The position numbers and the translations under genes are program-made. From Mesostigma viride (Eukaryota; Streptophyta; Mesostigmatophyceae; Mesostigmatales; Mesostigmataceae), in contig RPFO01000312.1 in the NCBI GenBank assembly GCA_009746045.1, positions 3,643,714-3,707,713 of the forward strand: a stretch of DNA of 64,000 bases. Reading direction: 5' to 3'. The number at the start of each line of letters is the position of its first letter. Positions within the stretch are counted from its first letter, which is position 1. The notes beneath the pieces are model-generated. The model ran no database searches, was not told where the DNA came from, and saw only the letters and a program-made list of their open reading frames with translations. This document shows positions 25,501-35,984 of this stretch, piece after piece.

Positions 25501-28051
25501 TGCGGCCCAATCCCTCTCAGCGCGTTCTTGAGCAGCGCAGCGCACTCCGAGCCGTTGCGGGGGGGGGTCTGCACCGACCGCCACGCCTGCGACACACGCT
25601 CAAACCTGGTGTGTGTGTGGGGGGGGCGAGTGGGAGCATGAAAGCAGCAGGAAAGCATCAAGTGGCGTGGGTTAGCATTGGCGGCGACGCGTGCTCAAAT
25701 GTGGTGGTTAGGGGCAAGGCAGGGGGCATGCACTGGGGACAGCAGATACTGTGGGTGGGTTAGCATCAGCGGCCAATGCAGTACCTGCTCAAACCTGGTT
25801 GGTCATATGGCCTCATCCACCTCAGGCCTCAGCAAGCGGTGGCATGCGGCGGATGAGGGGGGGACACCAATTGGAGTGGCTTGGGCTAGCATCCGACTAC
25901 CGGTTTGGTCAAAATCACTTTGCGACAAACTACTTTGCGACCCCAAAACAAGGTGAAATTTGTAGTTTCAGGCCCAAAATGAAGGCAAAGTTTTAGGTTT
26001 GCGAGCGGATCGACTTGTTTATGGTCAGTGGCTTGTACCTGCCTTCTTAATTATTGATTACCTACCTAACTGATTTGATTGATCAATTGGGTAGCACTGA
26101 TTATAATATACTTCATGAAATAATATTAGTGGTCTCATTTAACAATATCGCGAAAATTGTGGTGCGGCGCGTTCGCTGGCTAGACGGGCTGTGCGGCGCA
26201 GCGCAGGCCCGGCGCGGTAACTTTTGAACTTTGCGGCCCGAAATGAAGCCCATCAATAGCAGTTTGCGAGGTCGATTCGCAAAGTAGTTTGTCGCGAAGT
26301 GATTTTGACCACCACGGCACCGGTTTGGGAGGCACACCCAAAAAGATGATTCCCATTCCCTACTTGCACGTGTGATGTCCGGTCCAATCGGAGGGCATGC
26401 CCACACACAAGGGGGCCACCTGGGGGATAACCAAGCTGTAGGGAGCCTCCATTATTTATAGATTCGGGGCGTCCGACCCCTGTCCGTACAGGGGTGGCAC
26501 ATGCAGAGCAAGGTTTTTCTGCTTCCCATTTCCCACATACATGGGACCGTGGCATGGGTTCGCAGGGGTGGCGACTTATAAACAAGTGGCACGCATCCTC
26601 AAGACGGTGGGAGCCGGGATACTTGGATACCAGAACTGTGGGATCGGGTGGATTCGGGAAGCAACAGCTAATTCCATTGCCTGACACACCACCGACTCGT
26701 GAACCCGTTCCTGGTCCCGCCATGGAAGACTGGGCTGTTCCGAGTCTCCCCCCTCCCTTGCCATGCTGCCATGCTCCCCCCTCTGACATGCCCCCACGCC
26801 ACCCCGAAGGGACAGTTCACCATTGTTTCTAGACCCCGGCACGAGGGCGCCTGGCCATTATTACTAGCATTATTTCTAGGATAAAGGCAGGGACAATCGG
26901 CGCAGGACAGCCAGCGCTGGCATGGCTGCGTTAGGGGGGGAGGGGGGGGGAGGGGAGCGGGGGGGGGGGGGGGGGGGGCGCTGTCCCCGTTTTTACGGCA
27001 TGGCAAGGCCAACCATGGCGGTTGGATGCCGCTGTTGTGCATGGCTTGTGGGCCAAGGGTACCCTTACTGACTCGGTGCCCCCCCCGCACGGGGATCAGA
27101 TATCTGCTCCTGAGCGTGTTCCCTAATTAGAATAGCCCTAGTAGGCTAGCTCACTTCCTTTGCCCCAATGGGCCCCCCTGGCTGTGCCAGGAAATCCTCC
27201 AAATCTCATGCATTCTCTACTCCGAAATTCGCTAACGGTAGGCATTCCACCAACCCGTCGGGCACGCACGGACAAGGGCAGCATGCCAGCTGGCATATAC
27301 CTCCCCCTCTACAGATGTATGAAAAGGAGAGCGACCAATGCAGCTGCTATACACCTGGCATGGGAGCAACGCACAACAGGCAATGCAGCCTAAGTAACTG
27401 GTCGGCAGCAAATGCCAGCGAACGTACCAAACCTGCTTGGTCTCAGCAGGGACGTTGACCTTGATGCCCTCCGGGACCTGTCCAAGCAACGAGCGTGACG
27501 GATATGGCCAAACAACTCCTTTCTCGCCTGGCAGTCAGCAACGAGGAATACACGCCGTCGTGCAGCTGAGCGACCCACTAACGCAGCGTCATGTCATGAC
27601 TGTCAGCAGGCAGTTTACTGTGGCAATTACCCCTGCAGTTACATGCATGTAATTTCATAAAGCAACGAGGAGTAACTTTAGGGGACACGAGTCCATGCCC
27701 ATCGGCATGTCCCCTGTCGGCTATAACGAATGCCGCTCATTCTCTCTGATGGTATACCGTAGACACTCATCATCGTGCGTATACGAACGATGCTAGAAGG
27801 AGAGCCCAACGAACAATGCTAGAATTACGCTGTGCGTTCGCACATGAAACAGCATCGTGGATTCGGGGGGGCGCGCACGCCAGCATGAAAGCGTGCGCGC
27901 CTATCGTGTATATGTCACTCACCACTTTACTTTCTATGAATGTTTGGATGTCACGAGCCAGGGCATTCGGCGCATTGTCAGGCGATGGCTTGCTCGCAAG
28001 GTACGCACCCGCCCGTTTCCCCCCATCGTCTGATGACAAGCAGTTCCCCAT
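19600..28051 (-). CDS. CAN-type staphylococcal-nuclease-like protein, 333 aa, nine exons
   Basis: Homologue of plant Ca2+-dependent nucleases CAN1/CAN2. Exons (minus): 28051-27923, 27477-27428, 25605-25491, 24424-24308, 22874-22684, 22060-less 3 i.e. 22057-21995, 21211-21052, 20265-20197, 19707-19600. They sum to 1002 nt, all phases agree and all introns are GT-AG. The N-terminus MGNCLSS has an N-myristoylation Gly2 and a palmitoylatable Cys4, as expected for membrane-tethered CANs. Residues 60-140 match the plant CAN helical region (WFERVSQAW, YGVESIPEL). The SNase fold runs from about 138 to 312 (VGDCLAVYS, IRLRGVDCP, YDVDRKGQYLADL, LLRTGLAWHF, SKRGLW). Equivalents of SNase Asp21 (D147), Arg35 (R220) and Asp40 (D225) are present, but Glu43 is M228 and Arg87 is Q262, so nuclease activity is doubtful. 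The length matches plant CANs. The second exon's donor (GTACGT) was chosen by phase and homology. Introns hold a LINE fragment and a MITE. Confidence 0.88.
22960..23535 (+). pseudogene. LINE ORF2 C-terminal fragment, frameshifted
   Basis: Lies antisense inside an intron of the CAN gene, between its fourth and fifth exons. Across three frames it shows RFKLLGSWLPDREDD (like 40099-40302 on the minus strand), WVVKRDLFKVVILTILACDA, and HRRLGIAGHLARTDQV, in the order expected for the end of a non-LTR retrotransposon ORF2. It is 5' truncated and broken. A (TTAA)n tract at about 23813-23845 may be the old 3' tail. Confidence 0.75.
25907..26310. mobile_element. 404-bp MITE with ~36-bp terminal inverted repeats
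   Basis: The left end begins GGTCAAAATCACTTTGCGAC and continues AAACTACTTTGCGA. The right end is its inverse, ending GCGAAGTGATTTTGACC at 26310, with one mismatch in the first 34 bases. It has no transposase. It sits in an intron of the CAN gene. No certain target-site duplication: ACCGGTTT occurs next to the left end but 9 nt beyond the right end. Confidence 0.75.
26935..26980. repeat. G-rich homopolymer tract
   Basis: Long G runs interrupted by single A or C. Similar tracts occur at 20317-20340 and 21691-21717. They are all in CAN introns and have no coding role. They are the kind of sequence in which homopolymer length is unreliable. Confidence 0.8.
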
Positions 28052-28947
28052 CCACTTAGGCTTTCCGGGGGTTGGAGGGAGGCCCCGTCACGTGCGATGC
28101 GCGGATGGCCCGCTAAGGAGAACGCCTATATGCGAATGCGGTGCATTCCCGACGGGGTACTTCTTACCCTGACCACGCAGCTTAAAAAAGGCAAGCAAAC
28201 ACCTATGGCACGCGCGCTCGCGAGGAAAATCACGGCGGGCTTGTTTGGGGTCTTCACCACGCGGGAGCGATGGCCTGTGGCCCCATCATCGCGGGAGGGC
28301 GAGGGCAAGGCACAGCCCATCTGGCATGGCCGGAAGTGCCCGGAACCCTTACCGCCCGTCGCGCATGCCCGTCAACGCCGAGCTTGGCTGCGACAAGATG
28401 GCAATATCTCATCTTCCCAGGGATACTTCCAACCCAATCCTCCGGCCTTTTCTCGTGACAATTACCAACCGACTGAACTTGATATCGAGCTCTGTCGGCA
28501 AGGCCGGCCGCGTGGGACAATAACTGAAAAGAACTGAACTCAACTGGAAAGGGCCTCTACTGCCTACTCCGGCCTACTCCGGCCCAGGCGGCCGAACCAC
28601 GGCCAACTGGACGGGCTTGGCATGGCAAGTGGCATGGCGCGTCGCGTCGCGAGTGGGGCCGTGCGTCAGTAGGTACATAGTTGGGAGTTGGGCGGATTGC
28701 TTGGGCACTTTCCAACAACAGCCAACAAGTTCAACAGCGTCCTTTTTGCTAGCCGGACCAACGCGACGCGCCCCGAACTCATGGGGTCGAATTGGGAGTG
28801 TCCGGCACAGCCGCAAAGGAATCGGCCCGCAGCGGTGCACGTTCCCCGCATGGCGCCGTGAAGCCGCCGAGAACAAAACACGCCCACTGTGCATGGGGGC
28901 GTCCTCTTTTCGGGATCACACCACGCACCGCCGAGGAGGCAGGCGCC
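28052..28947. promoter_or_regulatory. Shared upstream region of the divergent CAN and RPL15 genes
   Basis: 896 bp separate the two start codons, so both promoters must lie here. No TATA box was identified with confidence. Open frames such as 28097-28537 look like chance frames in GC-rich DNA. Confidence 0.5.
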
Positions 28948-31720
28948 ATGGGTACGATATTTCCCTGTTTAGTCCGAATAGTACTGTAGTTTATCAATAG
29001 AATTTCTGTTTGACAAGGGCTTCATGATGATTGCCTCGAAAACGGGAAAGTAGCCGTGCTTAACGGTGAAATGCGTACGATATATTGGATGACGTTAGGT
29101 TTATTTGGTTTAGGCCGCCATAGACCAGTGGCATTGTAGCTCTAGTCGCCTGACAGAAATCAGACAGAAGGTTGATTATAGGGGAGACGACATACTTTTG
29201 CAGAATGCAACATTACGTCGTGTAGTTTTTGTTGGCGTTGGTTAAGCTTCGAGTCATGTTTTGTACGTTGGACTTGCCATCCAGCCTTTCCAGATATATG
29301 TGTAGCCTTTCCTGGGGAAGCAGGCAAGACAAAAAAATCTAAGACGTAGTCTGTTGCATGAACGTTTTCGATGTGCCAGGTGCCTACAAGTATCTGGAGG
29401 AGCTATGGAGGAAGAAACAGTCCGATGTGATGCGTTTCCTGCTGCGTGTGCGTTGCTGGGAGTACCGCCACCTTCCATCGGTTGTCCGCGTGTCGCGCCC
29501 TACTCGCCCTGACAAGGCACGCCGCCTGGGCTACAAGGCTAAGCAGGTGATGCAACGACTCTGAAAGTTTCCTGGCTGCAATTCGTTTCTTGCATGTCTT
29601 GCTCATGAAACAGTGGTGGTTTTCTTGTGCCTGATTAAGTGATGATGTAATTGCTGCTACATATGGTCCCTGGCCTGTTACTTAGTAAGTAGCACTTTGG
29701 TGGCTGAGATTGATATTGGCTCCTACTGGGCAAGGTTGAAGTCAGGGTCTGGTTACTGTATTTTGGGGGGCATGGTCATTCCTATACTTTCTACCTGGCC
29801 ACCAGGTCATGGCTTTGGCCATCCAACGTTTGCAGACCCGGTTTCAATATATAGCTCAAGGAATGCTGCGTTTATGGGTGCACTCAGTGCGCCGCGGCAG
29901 CTACCCCTTGCCTGATCGTTGTTCATTACCCCAATATATCACCACGCATACCCCTAAAGCATCGCATGGTTTCATCTCCTTTCGTTTGTCCCCACGCAAT
30001 GCAGGGCTTTGTTATCTACCGTTGCCGCGTGCGTCGTGGAGGCCGTAAGCGCCCAGTGCCTAAGGGCCAGGTGTACGGGAAGCCCAAGCACCAGGGTATC
30101 CAGCAGCTGAAGGCGCAGCGCAACCTGAGGAGCGTCGCGGAGGAGCGTGTTGGCCGGCGGTGCGGCAACCTGCGCGTGCTCAATTCCTACTGGGTGAACC
30201 AGGTGAGCGGCGCGACGTGCAGTCAGATTCCTTACCCCGAAACCCGTAGCTCAGCCTGAGACAAGAAACCTGTGGCTGAACCCTAAACACTACTAAAGCT
30301 TGGACCTTCAATGTGGTGGATCGCTGTAAACGGCCTGCCTGTGGTCTGTGTATGCGGACCAACACAGTGGTAGTGTAGTTGCCTTGCTGTGAGGCGGAAT
30401 TTTGCAGAGCGTGCCATGCGTGCTGCCCATGCCTTTGGTCGCGGGTTGTAGGGGTGCCTCCGTAGGTGTGCCAAGTCTTTGGTCGGCACGCCCGGTTGTG
30501 CTGTGTAACTGCATCATGGAATCCTGGCGGGGCGCGGGGGTGTCGCGGTGAGTAGTGGCAGGCTTGCTTGAGGCAAACGTGCAGATTGTGCCATGCCGCG
30601 CATGGGGGCAGCGTGTCGTGGATGTCAGTGGGGGTGAGAGGGACTTCGGTACCGGCCTGCCACCTTTGGAGGCAAGAATGCGAATTCGTGACGGCTGTGA
30701 GTGCGGTTGGCAACACCACTGCCCCTCTCACATGCATCCACCGTGCACCAGGCGTGGGAGGGAGAAATATCATTGTGGGTGGTGCATGGCAGGGCAGCAG
30801 TTTTCACCCGTTTGTTGGGGTGTGAACAGACGGTTCCTGGTAGTCCTCTTCCAAGAGTTTCATGACCCTCACACACCATATATTGTGTGATGGTGTCCAT
30901 GATGTTTGGGGGGGCTTGAGGGGCTTTAAAAAATGTACAGGGCAGGAAGTAGGTTTCATAGGGCAGGAAGCATGTGGTGGTTGTGCAGTACTTGGCATGT
31001 TTTCAAACCTCGGTGAATGCGATGTCTCCCCTTGCAGGGCACCGTGATAACCTGAAGCCCACTGGCTAGTTTGCAGCCAGGCAAACCCGTCAAGCAAGCA
31101 TGCAAGGGAATGCTTACTCTCATGCCGCGCACTGTGCATCCCTTCAGGCTGTGCCTTTCTGATGTGAGGAATGCTTTTGCTTGCGTGTGAGGGGATGTGC
31201 AGGGATGCAGGGGATGCATACCCGCCTCCATCACGTAGTGTGGGTGTTTTTTGTAGCCGCAGTATGTGCACGTTATAGAGCCTGCACCCCATCTACTGAA
31301 GGGAACAAGAGGGGTGAGATGTTCATGTTTCCAGCATCCACTGTACTGTCCGAGTATCTTGTACATCGTATGGTAGTTTTATGGTAACTGTACAATGTTG
31401 GCTTCGTCGTCTTAAGGCTGACATGCTGATGTCTCTGTCGGCCCTGCCCGCCGGAACCCTTGTCATGCTCCCAGGATTCTACATACAAGTTCTTTGAGGT
31501 CATTATGGTGGACCCGTTCCACAAGGCGGTCCGCAACGACCCGCGCATCAACTGGATCTGCACCCCGAACAAGAAGCACCGCGAGCTGCGGGGCCTTACG
31601 TCGGCGGGGCGCCACTACCGCGGCCTGCAGGGCAAGGGCCACCGCGTCAGCAGCAACCGCCCATCCCGCCGGGCCACGTGGAAACGCAAGCAGCAGCTGT
31701 CCCTCAAGCGGTACCGTTAA
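28948..31720 (+). CDS. RPL15: 60S ribosomal protein L15 (eL15), 204 aa, four exons
   Basis: A component of the cytosolic large ribosomal subunit. Exons: 28948-28951 (ATGG only), 29380-29546, 30005-30202, 31475-31720. They total 615 nt, giving 204 aa, the same length as the animal and plant proteins. The start is [17 protein letters not shown], followed by the conserved [48 protein letters not shown] and the C-terminus LSLKRYR. The first exon is a micro-exon: the ATG at 28948 in GCCATGG abuts a GTACGA donor, and the Gly2 codon is completed by the exon at 29380. The alternative upstream in-frame ATG at 29358 would give a non-conserved N-terminus and is less likely. All introns are GT-AG. RNDPRI in the C-terminal half is plant-like. 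Confidence 0.95.
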
Positions 31721-32084
31721 GCAGGTCATGCCGCAGTGCGCGGCCCGGGGTCCTGATCCGTGCATCATGCTGTGCGCGATGGCTCGCGTGGTTGCACTCT
31801 TCCGTGGGGTGGGGAAGAGCAAATTGTATCATTTGGTGGATGAGAGTGCCGGTTGGTTTAGGTTTTTATTGTTCTTGGTCTCACAAAACGTGAAGTGAGA
31901 AAGCGCAGTCATGTAGGAGGGCAGCAGCTATACATGAGCATCTGGGTAAATTCTAATAAACTGTGTTTTCAACATTGCTGGGCTGAATGGCTGGTGTTGC
32001 AATTCCGAGTTTATCTACGTAATGTAGGGAAGAATCTGCCCTCCATGCCATCTTAAAAGTGCTGCACATGCATGTGAGCTTAAC
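31721..32084. other. RPL15 3' UTR and intergenic DNA
   Basis: No further exon was seen. An AATAAA (31956-31961) could serve in 3'-end formation. The palindrome-bearing repeat begins at about 32085. Confidence 0.4.
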
Positions 32085-32520
32085 CCGTGTTTTTTTACAA
32101 CGCGATACATCGCGTTGTAGGGTTAGAACGCGATGTATCGCGTTGTAATCTGACACGTGGCAAACCTATTAAACATGCGATTTTTGGTCTGAAACTTTCA
32201 AAATAGGTCAGAAACATCTCATAGAATTCAAGAAAAAATCCTGGTATTTTTGGTATTTTTTTTGTGACAGCTGCAAACAAATATGTACCACTGGAATCAG
32301 GCATTTTTGCGGGACGAAGGTGAAGACGACGGCGATGGCGGCAGGTAGATCTCGCCAGTTTTCGCGCGAATTTCAGTGGCTGTTGGGTAGCACGACCATG
32401 GTGATGCGTTCAAAGGTTGATAATTAGGTTTCTACGAGTTTGTCGAGGTACTGGGGCAAAGGAAACGTAGTTTTTTCCAGTTTCTCACCCAACTTTCATG
32501 CGGAAACCCTGGAAACCGGC
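32085..32520 (-). repeat. ~430-bp repeat with twin CGCGAT palindromes, inverted copy
   Basis: A reverse-orientation relative of 17995-18410. The two AACGCGAT-ATCGCGTT palindromes lie at its left end (32099-32145), and it ends with CATGCGGAAACCCTGG. Confidence 0.75.
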
Positions 32521-32654
32521 ATACATATTATTACGTCAAGACTCGGGTCTGCTGTGGCACCATGCTTGGTATTTCCATGGTGTTTCGACTTCTTAACACA
32601 TGTTTATTCATTCCGAACGCCCGGACTCTCGGCTAAACCGAGATTTGTGCAGAC

Positions 32655-32831
32655 GGGCCCCTGGCCTAGCGATCACGAACGAGCTTGGGGAAGGGGGGCC
32701 GACTAACAAGCAGAATTTACTAGCTGACCTCATTTATGCCGACGACATCACGCTCATCGAGAAGCCGGAGTACGTCTGCCCAACTTTGGCTAGACTGCCT
32801 GGCGCTCGAGGCTCGGGCGGTTGGTAATTAA
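32655..32831 (+). pseudogene. LINE reverse-transcriptase fragment with 10-bp target duplication
   Basis: Encodes DLIYADDITLIEKPE, the YADD catalytic motif of a non-LTR reverse transcriptase, close to YRLTDLIYADDTTLVE in the LINE at 39327-43440. It is flanked by TTGTGCAGAC at 32645-32654 and 32832-32841. It is only 177 bp, so this is a severely truncated or internal piece. Confidence 0.75.
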
Positions 32832-33203
32832 TTGTGCAGACTTTTATTGGGTAGCTCCGGGCATGATGGTGCCTGCAAATAGCGTAAGGCGTGACCGTGG
32901 CTATTGCTACGGTATGCTGTATTTTCCTGGAAATGGCCTCTGCCACCGGCTCAATAGTGCTTGCAGGCGTAAGTATATCGCGTTTCTACCTAGTTTCTGC
33001 CAGTTTTCCACTTATTTCTACCGACCTCTGCCCAGCCTCTCTAAGACCGCCATCCTACTCGACGTTGCTTGCATGTCAGCCATAGCAGGTTGCAGTTGTG
33101 CAGTATTTAGGTGCTGTATACGTCGTCAAGCCGTGCATATATCGTGAGGATTGGATTTTGATGGTTTATACTGCGTTGATTGTGCAAGAAGATCAGCTGG
33201 GTG

Positions 33204-35215
33204 GTTTGTAACGATGTGGTTGTAACGAGGATGTGGTTTGTAACGAGCCACGAGCCACGAGGTAGCCATGGCTGACGGCGGAGCTCATAACTTTCACGTT
33301 TGAGCACCGAATTTAGCCGTGAATATCACAATCGATGCGTCTTTCTACGACGCACATGCTGATGTAATTTTCCGAAGCCATTACGCAATATACGATGAGC
33401 AAACGCCTCTCGACGCAACGCAGCCTGGCGGCTGCGCTCGGCAATGATAATACGTCTGCAGCTTCGGCTGCAGCTTCGCCCACCGGCCCAGATGGCAACG
33501 GTGACACTAGTCGTGCACTGGTGCTCGCCCAGCCTCCCGGGCTTGCCTCGCCATCTGCCTCGCCTGACCCCAAGCGCAGTCGCTCTGCTGAGCCGCCCTG
33601 GGAAGAGCGCTCCTTTGACGCCAACGACTCCAGCTACTGGCGCCAAGGCATAGGCGCCTTCATGGACGACGTGTTTTCCGGCAATCACGCCTCGCTTCTA
33701 ACCCTGTGCGTGCACTCCACGTCCCACAACCGCGGCCGCTGGCCTGGTAATGGCCAGCTTGTCGACCCCGCCGAGGCTCTCCCAATCCTCCACCGCATGA
33801 GTCGCCCCAAGCTTCAACGCTTCGCCCTCTGCTCCCTTGCTGGACGCTCCGAATCCGCGCTCTGGGCTTCCCCCCCGCCCCCCTCCACCTTCCCCACCGA
33901 AGCCACCATCCGCACCCTCCTCAAGGAAGCTTTCGAGCAGCACGTGACCCCTCTTGCCGCAGATGTGGCGGCACTTGGCGGCACGCTGGCTGCTGAGCTT
34001 CCCACCATCCCCACCGCCACCGCCACCCTCCTCGCCTCCACCCCCCTCCCCCCTCCGCCTCCACCGACTCCATCACCGCCCAGCTCCGCGACATCGACCA
34101 GCGCCTCAAGGATAATGCAATCGCCATCGAGGTCTTGCAGAACACAGCAGGCCTCACCGCCCAGGCAGTGAAGGACATTGCCGCCAAGCCCGCCTCGGCT
34201 GGCCTGGCCGGCGATGCTCCTCCCATCACGACCTGGGCGGACATGCTTAAGCAACATACCACCTCCACCACCTCCGCCGTCGCAGCCCAGCTCCAGCGGC
34301 AGACGCTTGACCTCCGCGAGGAGGCCGAGCTCGCCAAGCGCAGCCTCAACGTCATTGTCAAGAATCTCAAGATGGAGGAAGGTGAGAATTCCGAGAAGCT
34401 TGCGCGTGTTTTTGAGAGAGAAATCCTAGATCGCATGGGCCTTACTGGTGAGATCGAGCTGGCCGCCCACCGCCTTCCCCGCGCGCGGGGTAAGGCCGGG
34501 CCGCCCCCGCTCCTTCTCACCTTTAAGACCCCGGCGGACAAGATTTCTTTTCTCAGACGCCGCAAGCGGCTCGAGAAGACTCTCTTCACCCTTGACGACG
34601 ACTTGACCCTGGCACAGCAACAACGACGACGGGAGCTATGGCAGACCTACCTCCAGCTCCGGCAGACCAAGGCGGGCCAGCCGGTGTACTGGAAGGGGGC
34701 GGCCATCTACGTCGGCCACAAGCCCTGGCAAGCGACCCCCTCGACCACCGCGGCCCCAGCAACTCCAGCCCCAGCCTAGGGGAATACAGCAGTAGTGTAG
34801 AATAGTTAGACAGTGGCCTTGTACATGCCCGCCTACTACAGGCACTATACCAGCTGAGGCCTAGCCTTTTTAGTCATGTACATGTGTGCCTATGATGTGC
34901 CACACTCCAGACGATGCCTAGCCTTATTTAGTAATGTTGTGCCCATGCAGGGAGTCACTCTCTGCTGAGAAGCCATGCCATAGCTCTTGTATAGCCATGA
35001 TGATCTTCCCCCTCACAGGCATGCTCCCCCCTTACCCGGGCATAGCGTGATAGACCATGAGGGTGCGGGTGCCCTGGTGCACCTAGAGCAAGTGTTGTTT
35101 ACATTCCCACCCTTGCAGGAAGTAGCTTAGAATGTATTATAGGCTCATATGCCCCTTCTCAGGGCTATGTGCTACATATACTCCCAACGGAGTTATGTTC
35201 CTAATTAATTAATTA
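33204..35215 (+). mobile_element. ORF1-only non-LTR retroelement, copy 1 (2.0 kb)
   Basis: A complete insertion flanked by the 12-bp duplication ATCAGCTGGGTG (33192-33203 and 35216-35227). It has a 5' leader (GAGCCACGAGCCACGAGG, GCTGACGGCGGAGCTCATAA), one L1-type ORF1, a 3' UTR ending GGAGTTATGTT, and a (TTAA)n tail. No endonuclease or reverse transcriptase is present. Copy 2, at 40516-42505, has the same limits with a different tail. Confidence 0.85.
33395..34780 (+). pseudogene. L1-like ORF1 protein, one frameshift
   Basis: The N-terminal frame (33395 onward) is Ser/Ala/Pro-rich with a basic DPKRSRS motif. The second frame (through 34779) carries a predicted coiled coil (QLRDIDQRLKDNAIAIEVLQ), then an RRM/Transposase_22-like domain (SLNVIVKNLK, AHRLPRARGKAG) and a C-terminal domain (DLTLAQQQRRRELW, KPW). 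The frames join if one base is corrected in the C-rich stretch at about 34030-34060. The product would be about 460 aa. ORF1 proteins are RNA-binding chaperones of LINE RNPs. The start at 33395 is the first ATG of the long frame, and the second copy has the same start context. Confidence 0.75.
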
Positions 35216-35302
35216 ATCAGCTGGGTGCCCATAATCATGGTGTATAATCATGTGTTGTTAGCATCTTGCCACCATTTGCTAGCATGCATTCCAGCGTCAT
35301 CT

Positions 35303-35980
35303 TTGCCTGCATGTAAGCTCATGGATCACTCAACCTATCCAAGCCTTGCATTACACGTGCCTCTTTCTTTCAGTATTGCACGCGTTATGGAATGAAAACC
35401 CAGCACCTCCATTCCCACGAGGCATGTGCTCAACACGTTGTGAGAGTGGATGATGCTTTGGCTATGGCTGCCTGATTCAGTCATATTAGGTCATCCAGTC
35501 ATGATGTTTGATGCATGTTTGATGCAGTATAACTTATACAACACCTATTTTCAACGTTTTGACCCTCCAAGCTCACTATGGCCCCGTTTATGGGGCTCGG
35601 GTCGTTGCGTAATGTTGTCAAGGGCTCTCATGTTTCCCACGTACTGCGTTGTACTGCGTTGTAATTGTGATGCTAATGAAAAATAGCTCCAGTGGCCCAA
35701 TGGGCCTGAGTTTTGTTTCATAGAGCCTGCATATGTTGCCCATAGCTCGTGCAAGAAGCCAGATTTTTTTCATGAACCATTTGTGAATAAGCACATGACT
35801 TGTGACCTAGGGTCAAGAAATCGCGGTCATGGTCAGACCCCCCTGTATTCAAACCAGTGTATCTCTCTAATGAATAAGCATTTTGTAGGTCTGAGTAGCT
35901 CAACAAATCCTTTGATTTATGGGCTTTCAGGAAAGTATATACATGACCATGAAAAAAAATTTTCCTTAGGTGCTATACGC
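35303..35980. other. No gene seen
   Basis: AT-richer DNA with no supported exon or recognisable repeat. Confidence 0.4.
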
Positions 35981-35984
35981 GTTC

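Larger units (their letters stand above)
32532..35302 (+). repeat. Dispersed ~750-bp repeat interrupted by two insertions
   Basis: The same family as 44020-44600. Its sequence is split at 32655-32831 by a reverse-transcriptase fragment and at 33204-35215 by an ORF1-only element. It resumes after each with a duplicated target, and the uninterrupted relatives at 17520-17790 and 44020-44600 show the empty sites. Confidence 0.8.

Noticed and set aside
28097-28537. 146-aa open frame between CAN and RPL15
   Set aside because: No homology, overlaps other equally long frames on both strands in GC-rich DNA, and sits in a probable promoter region.
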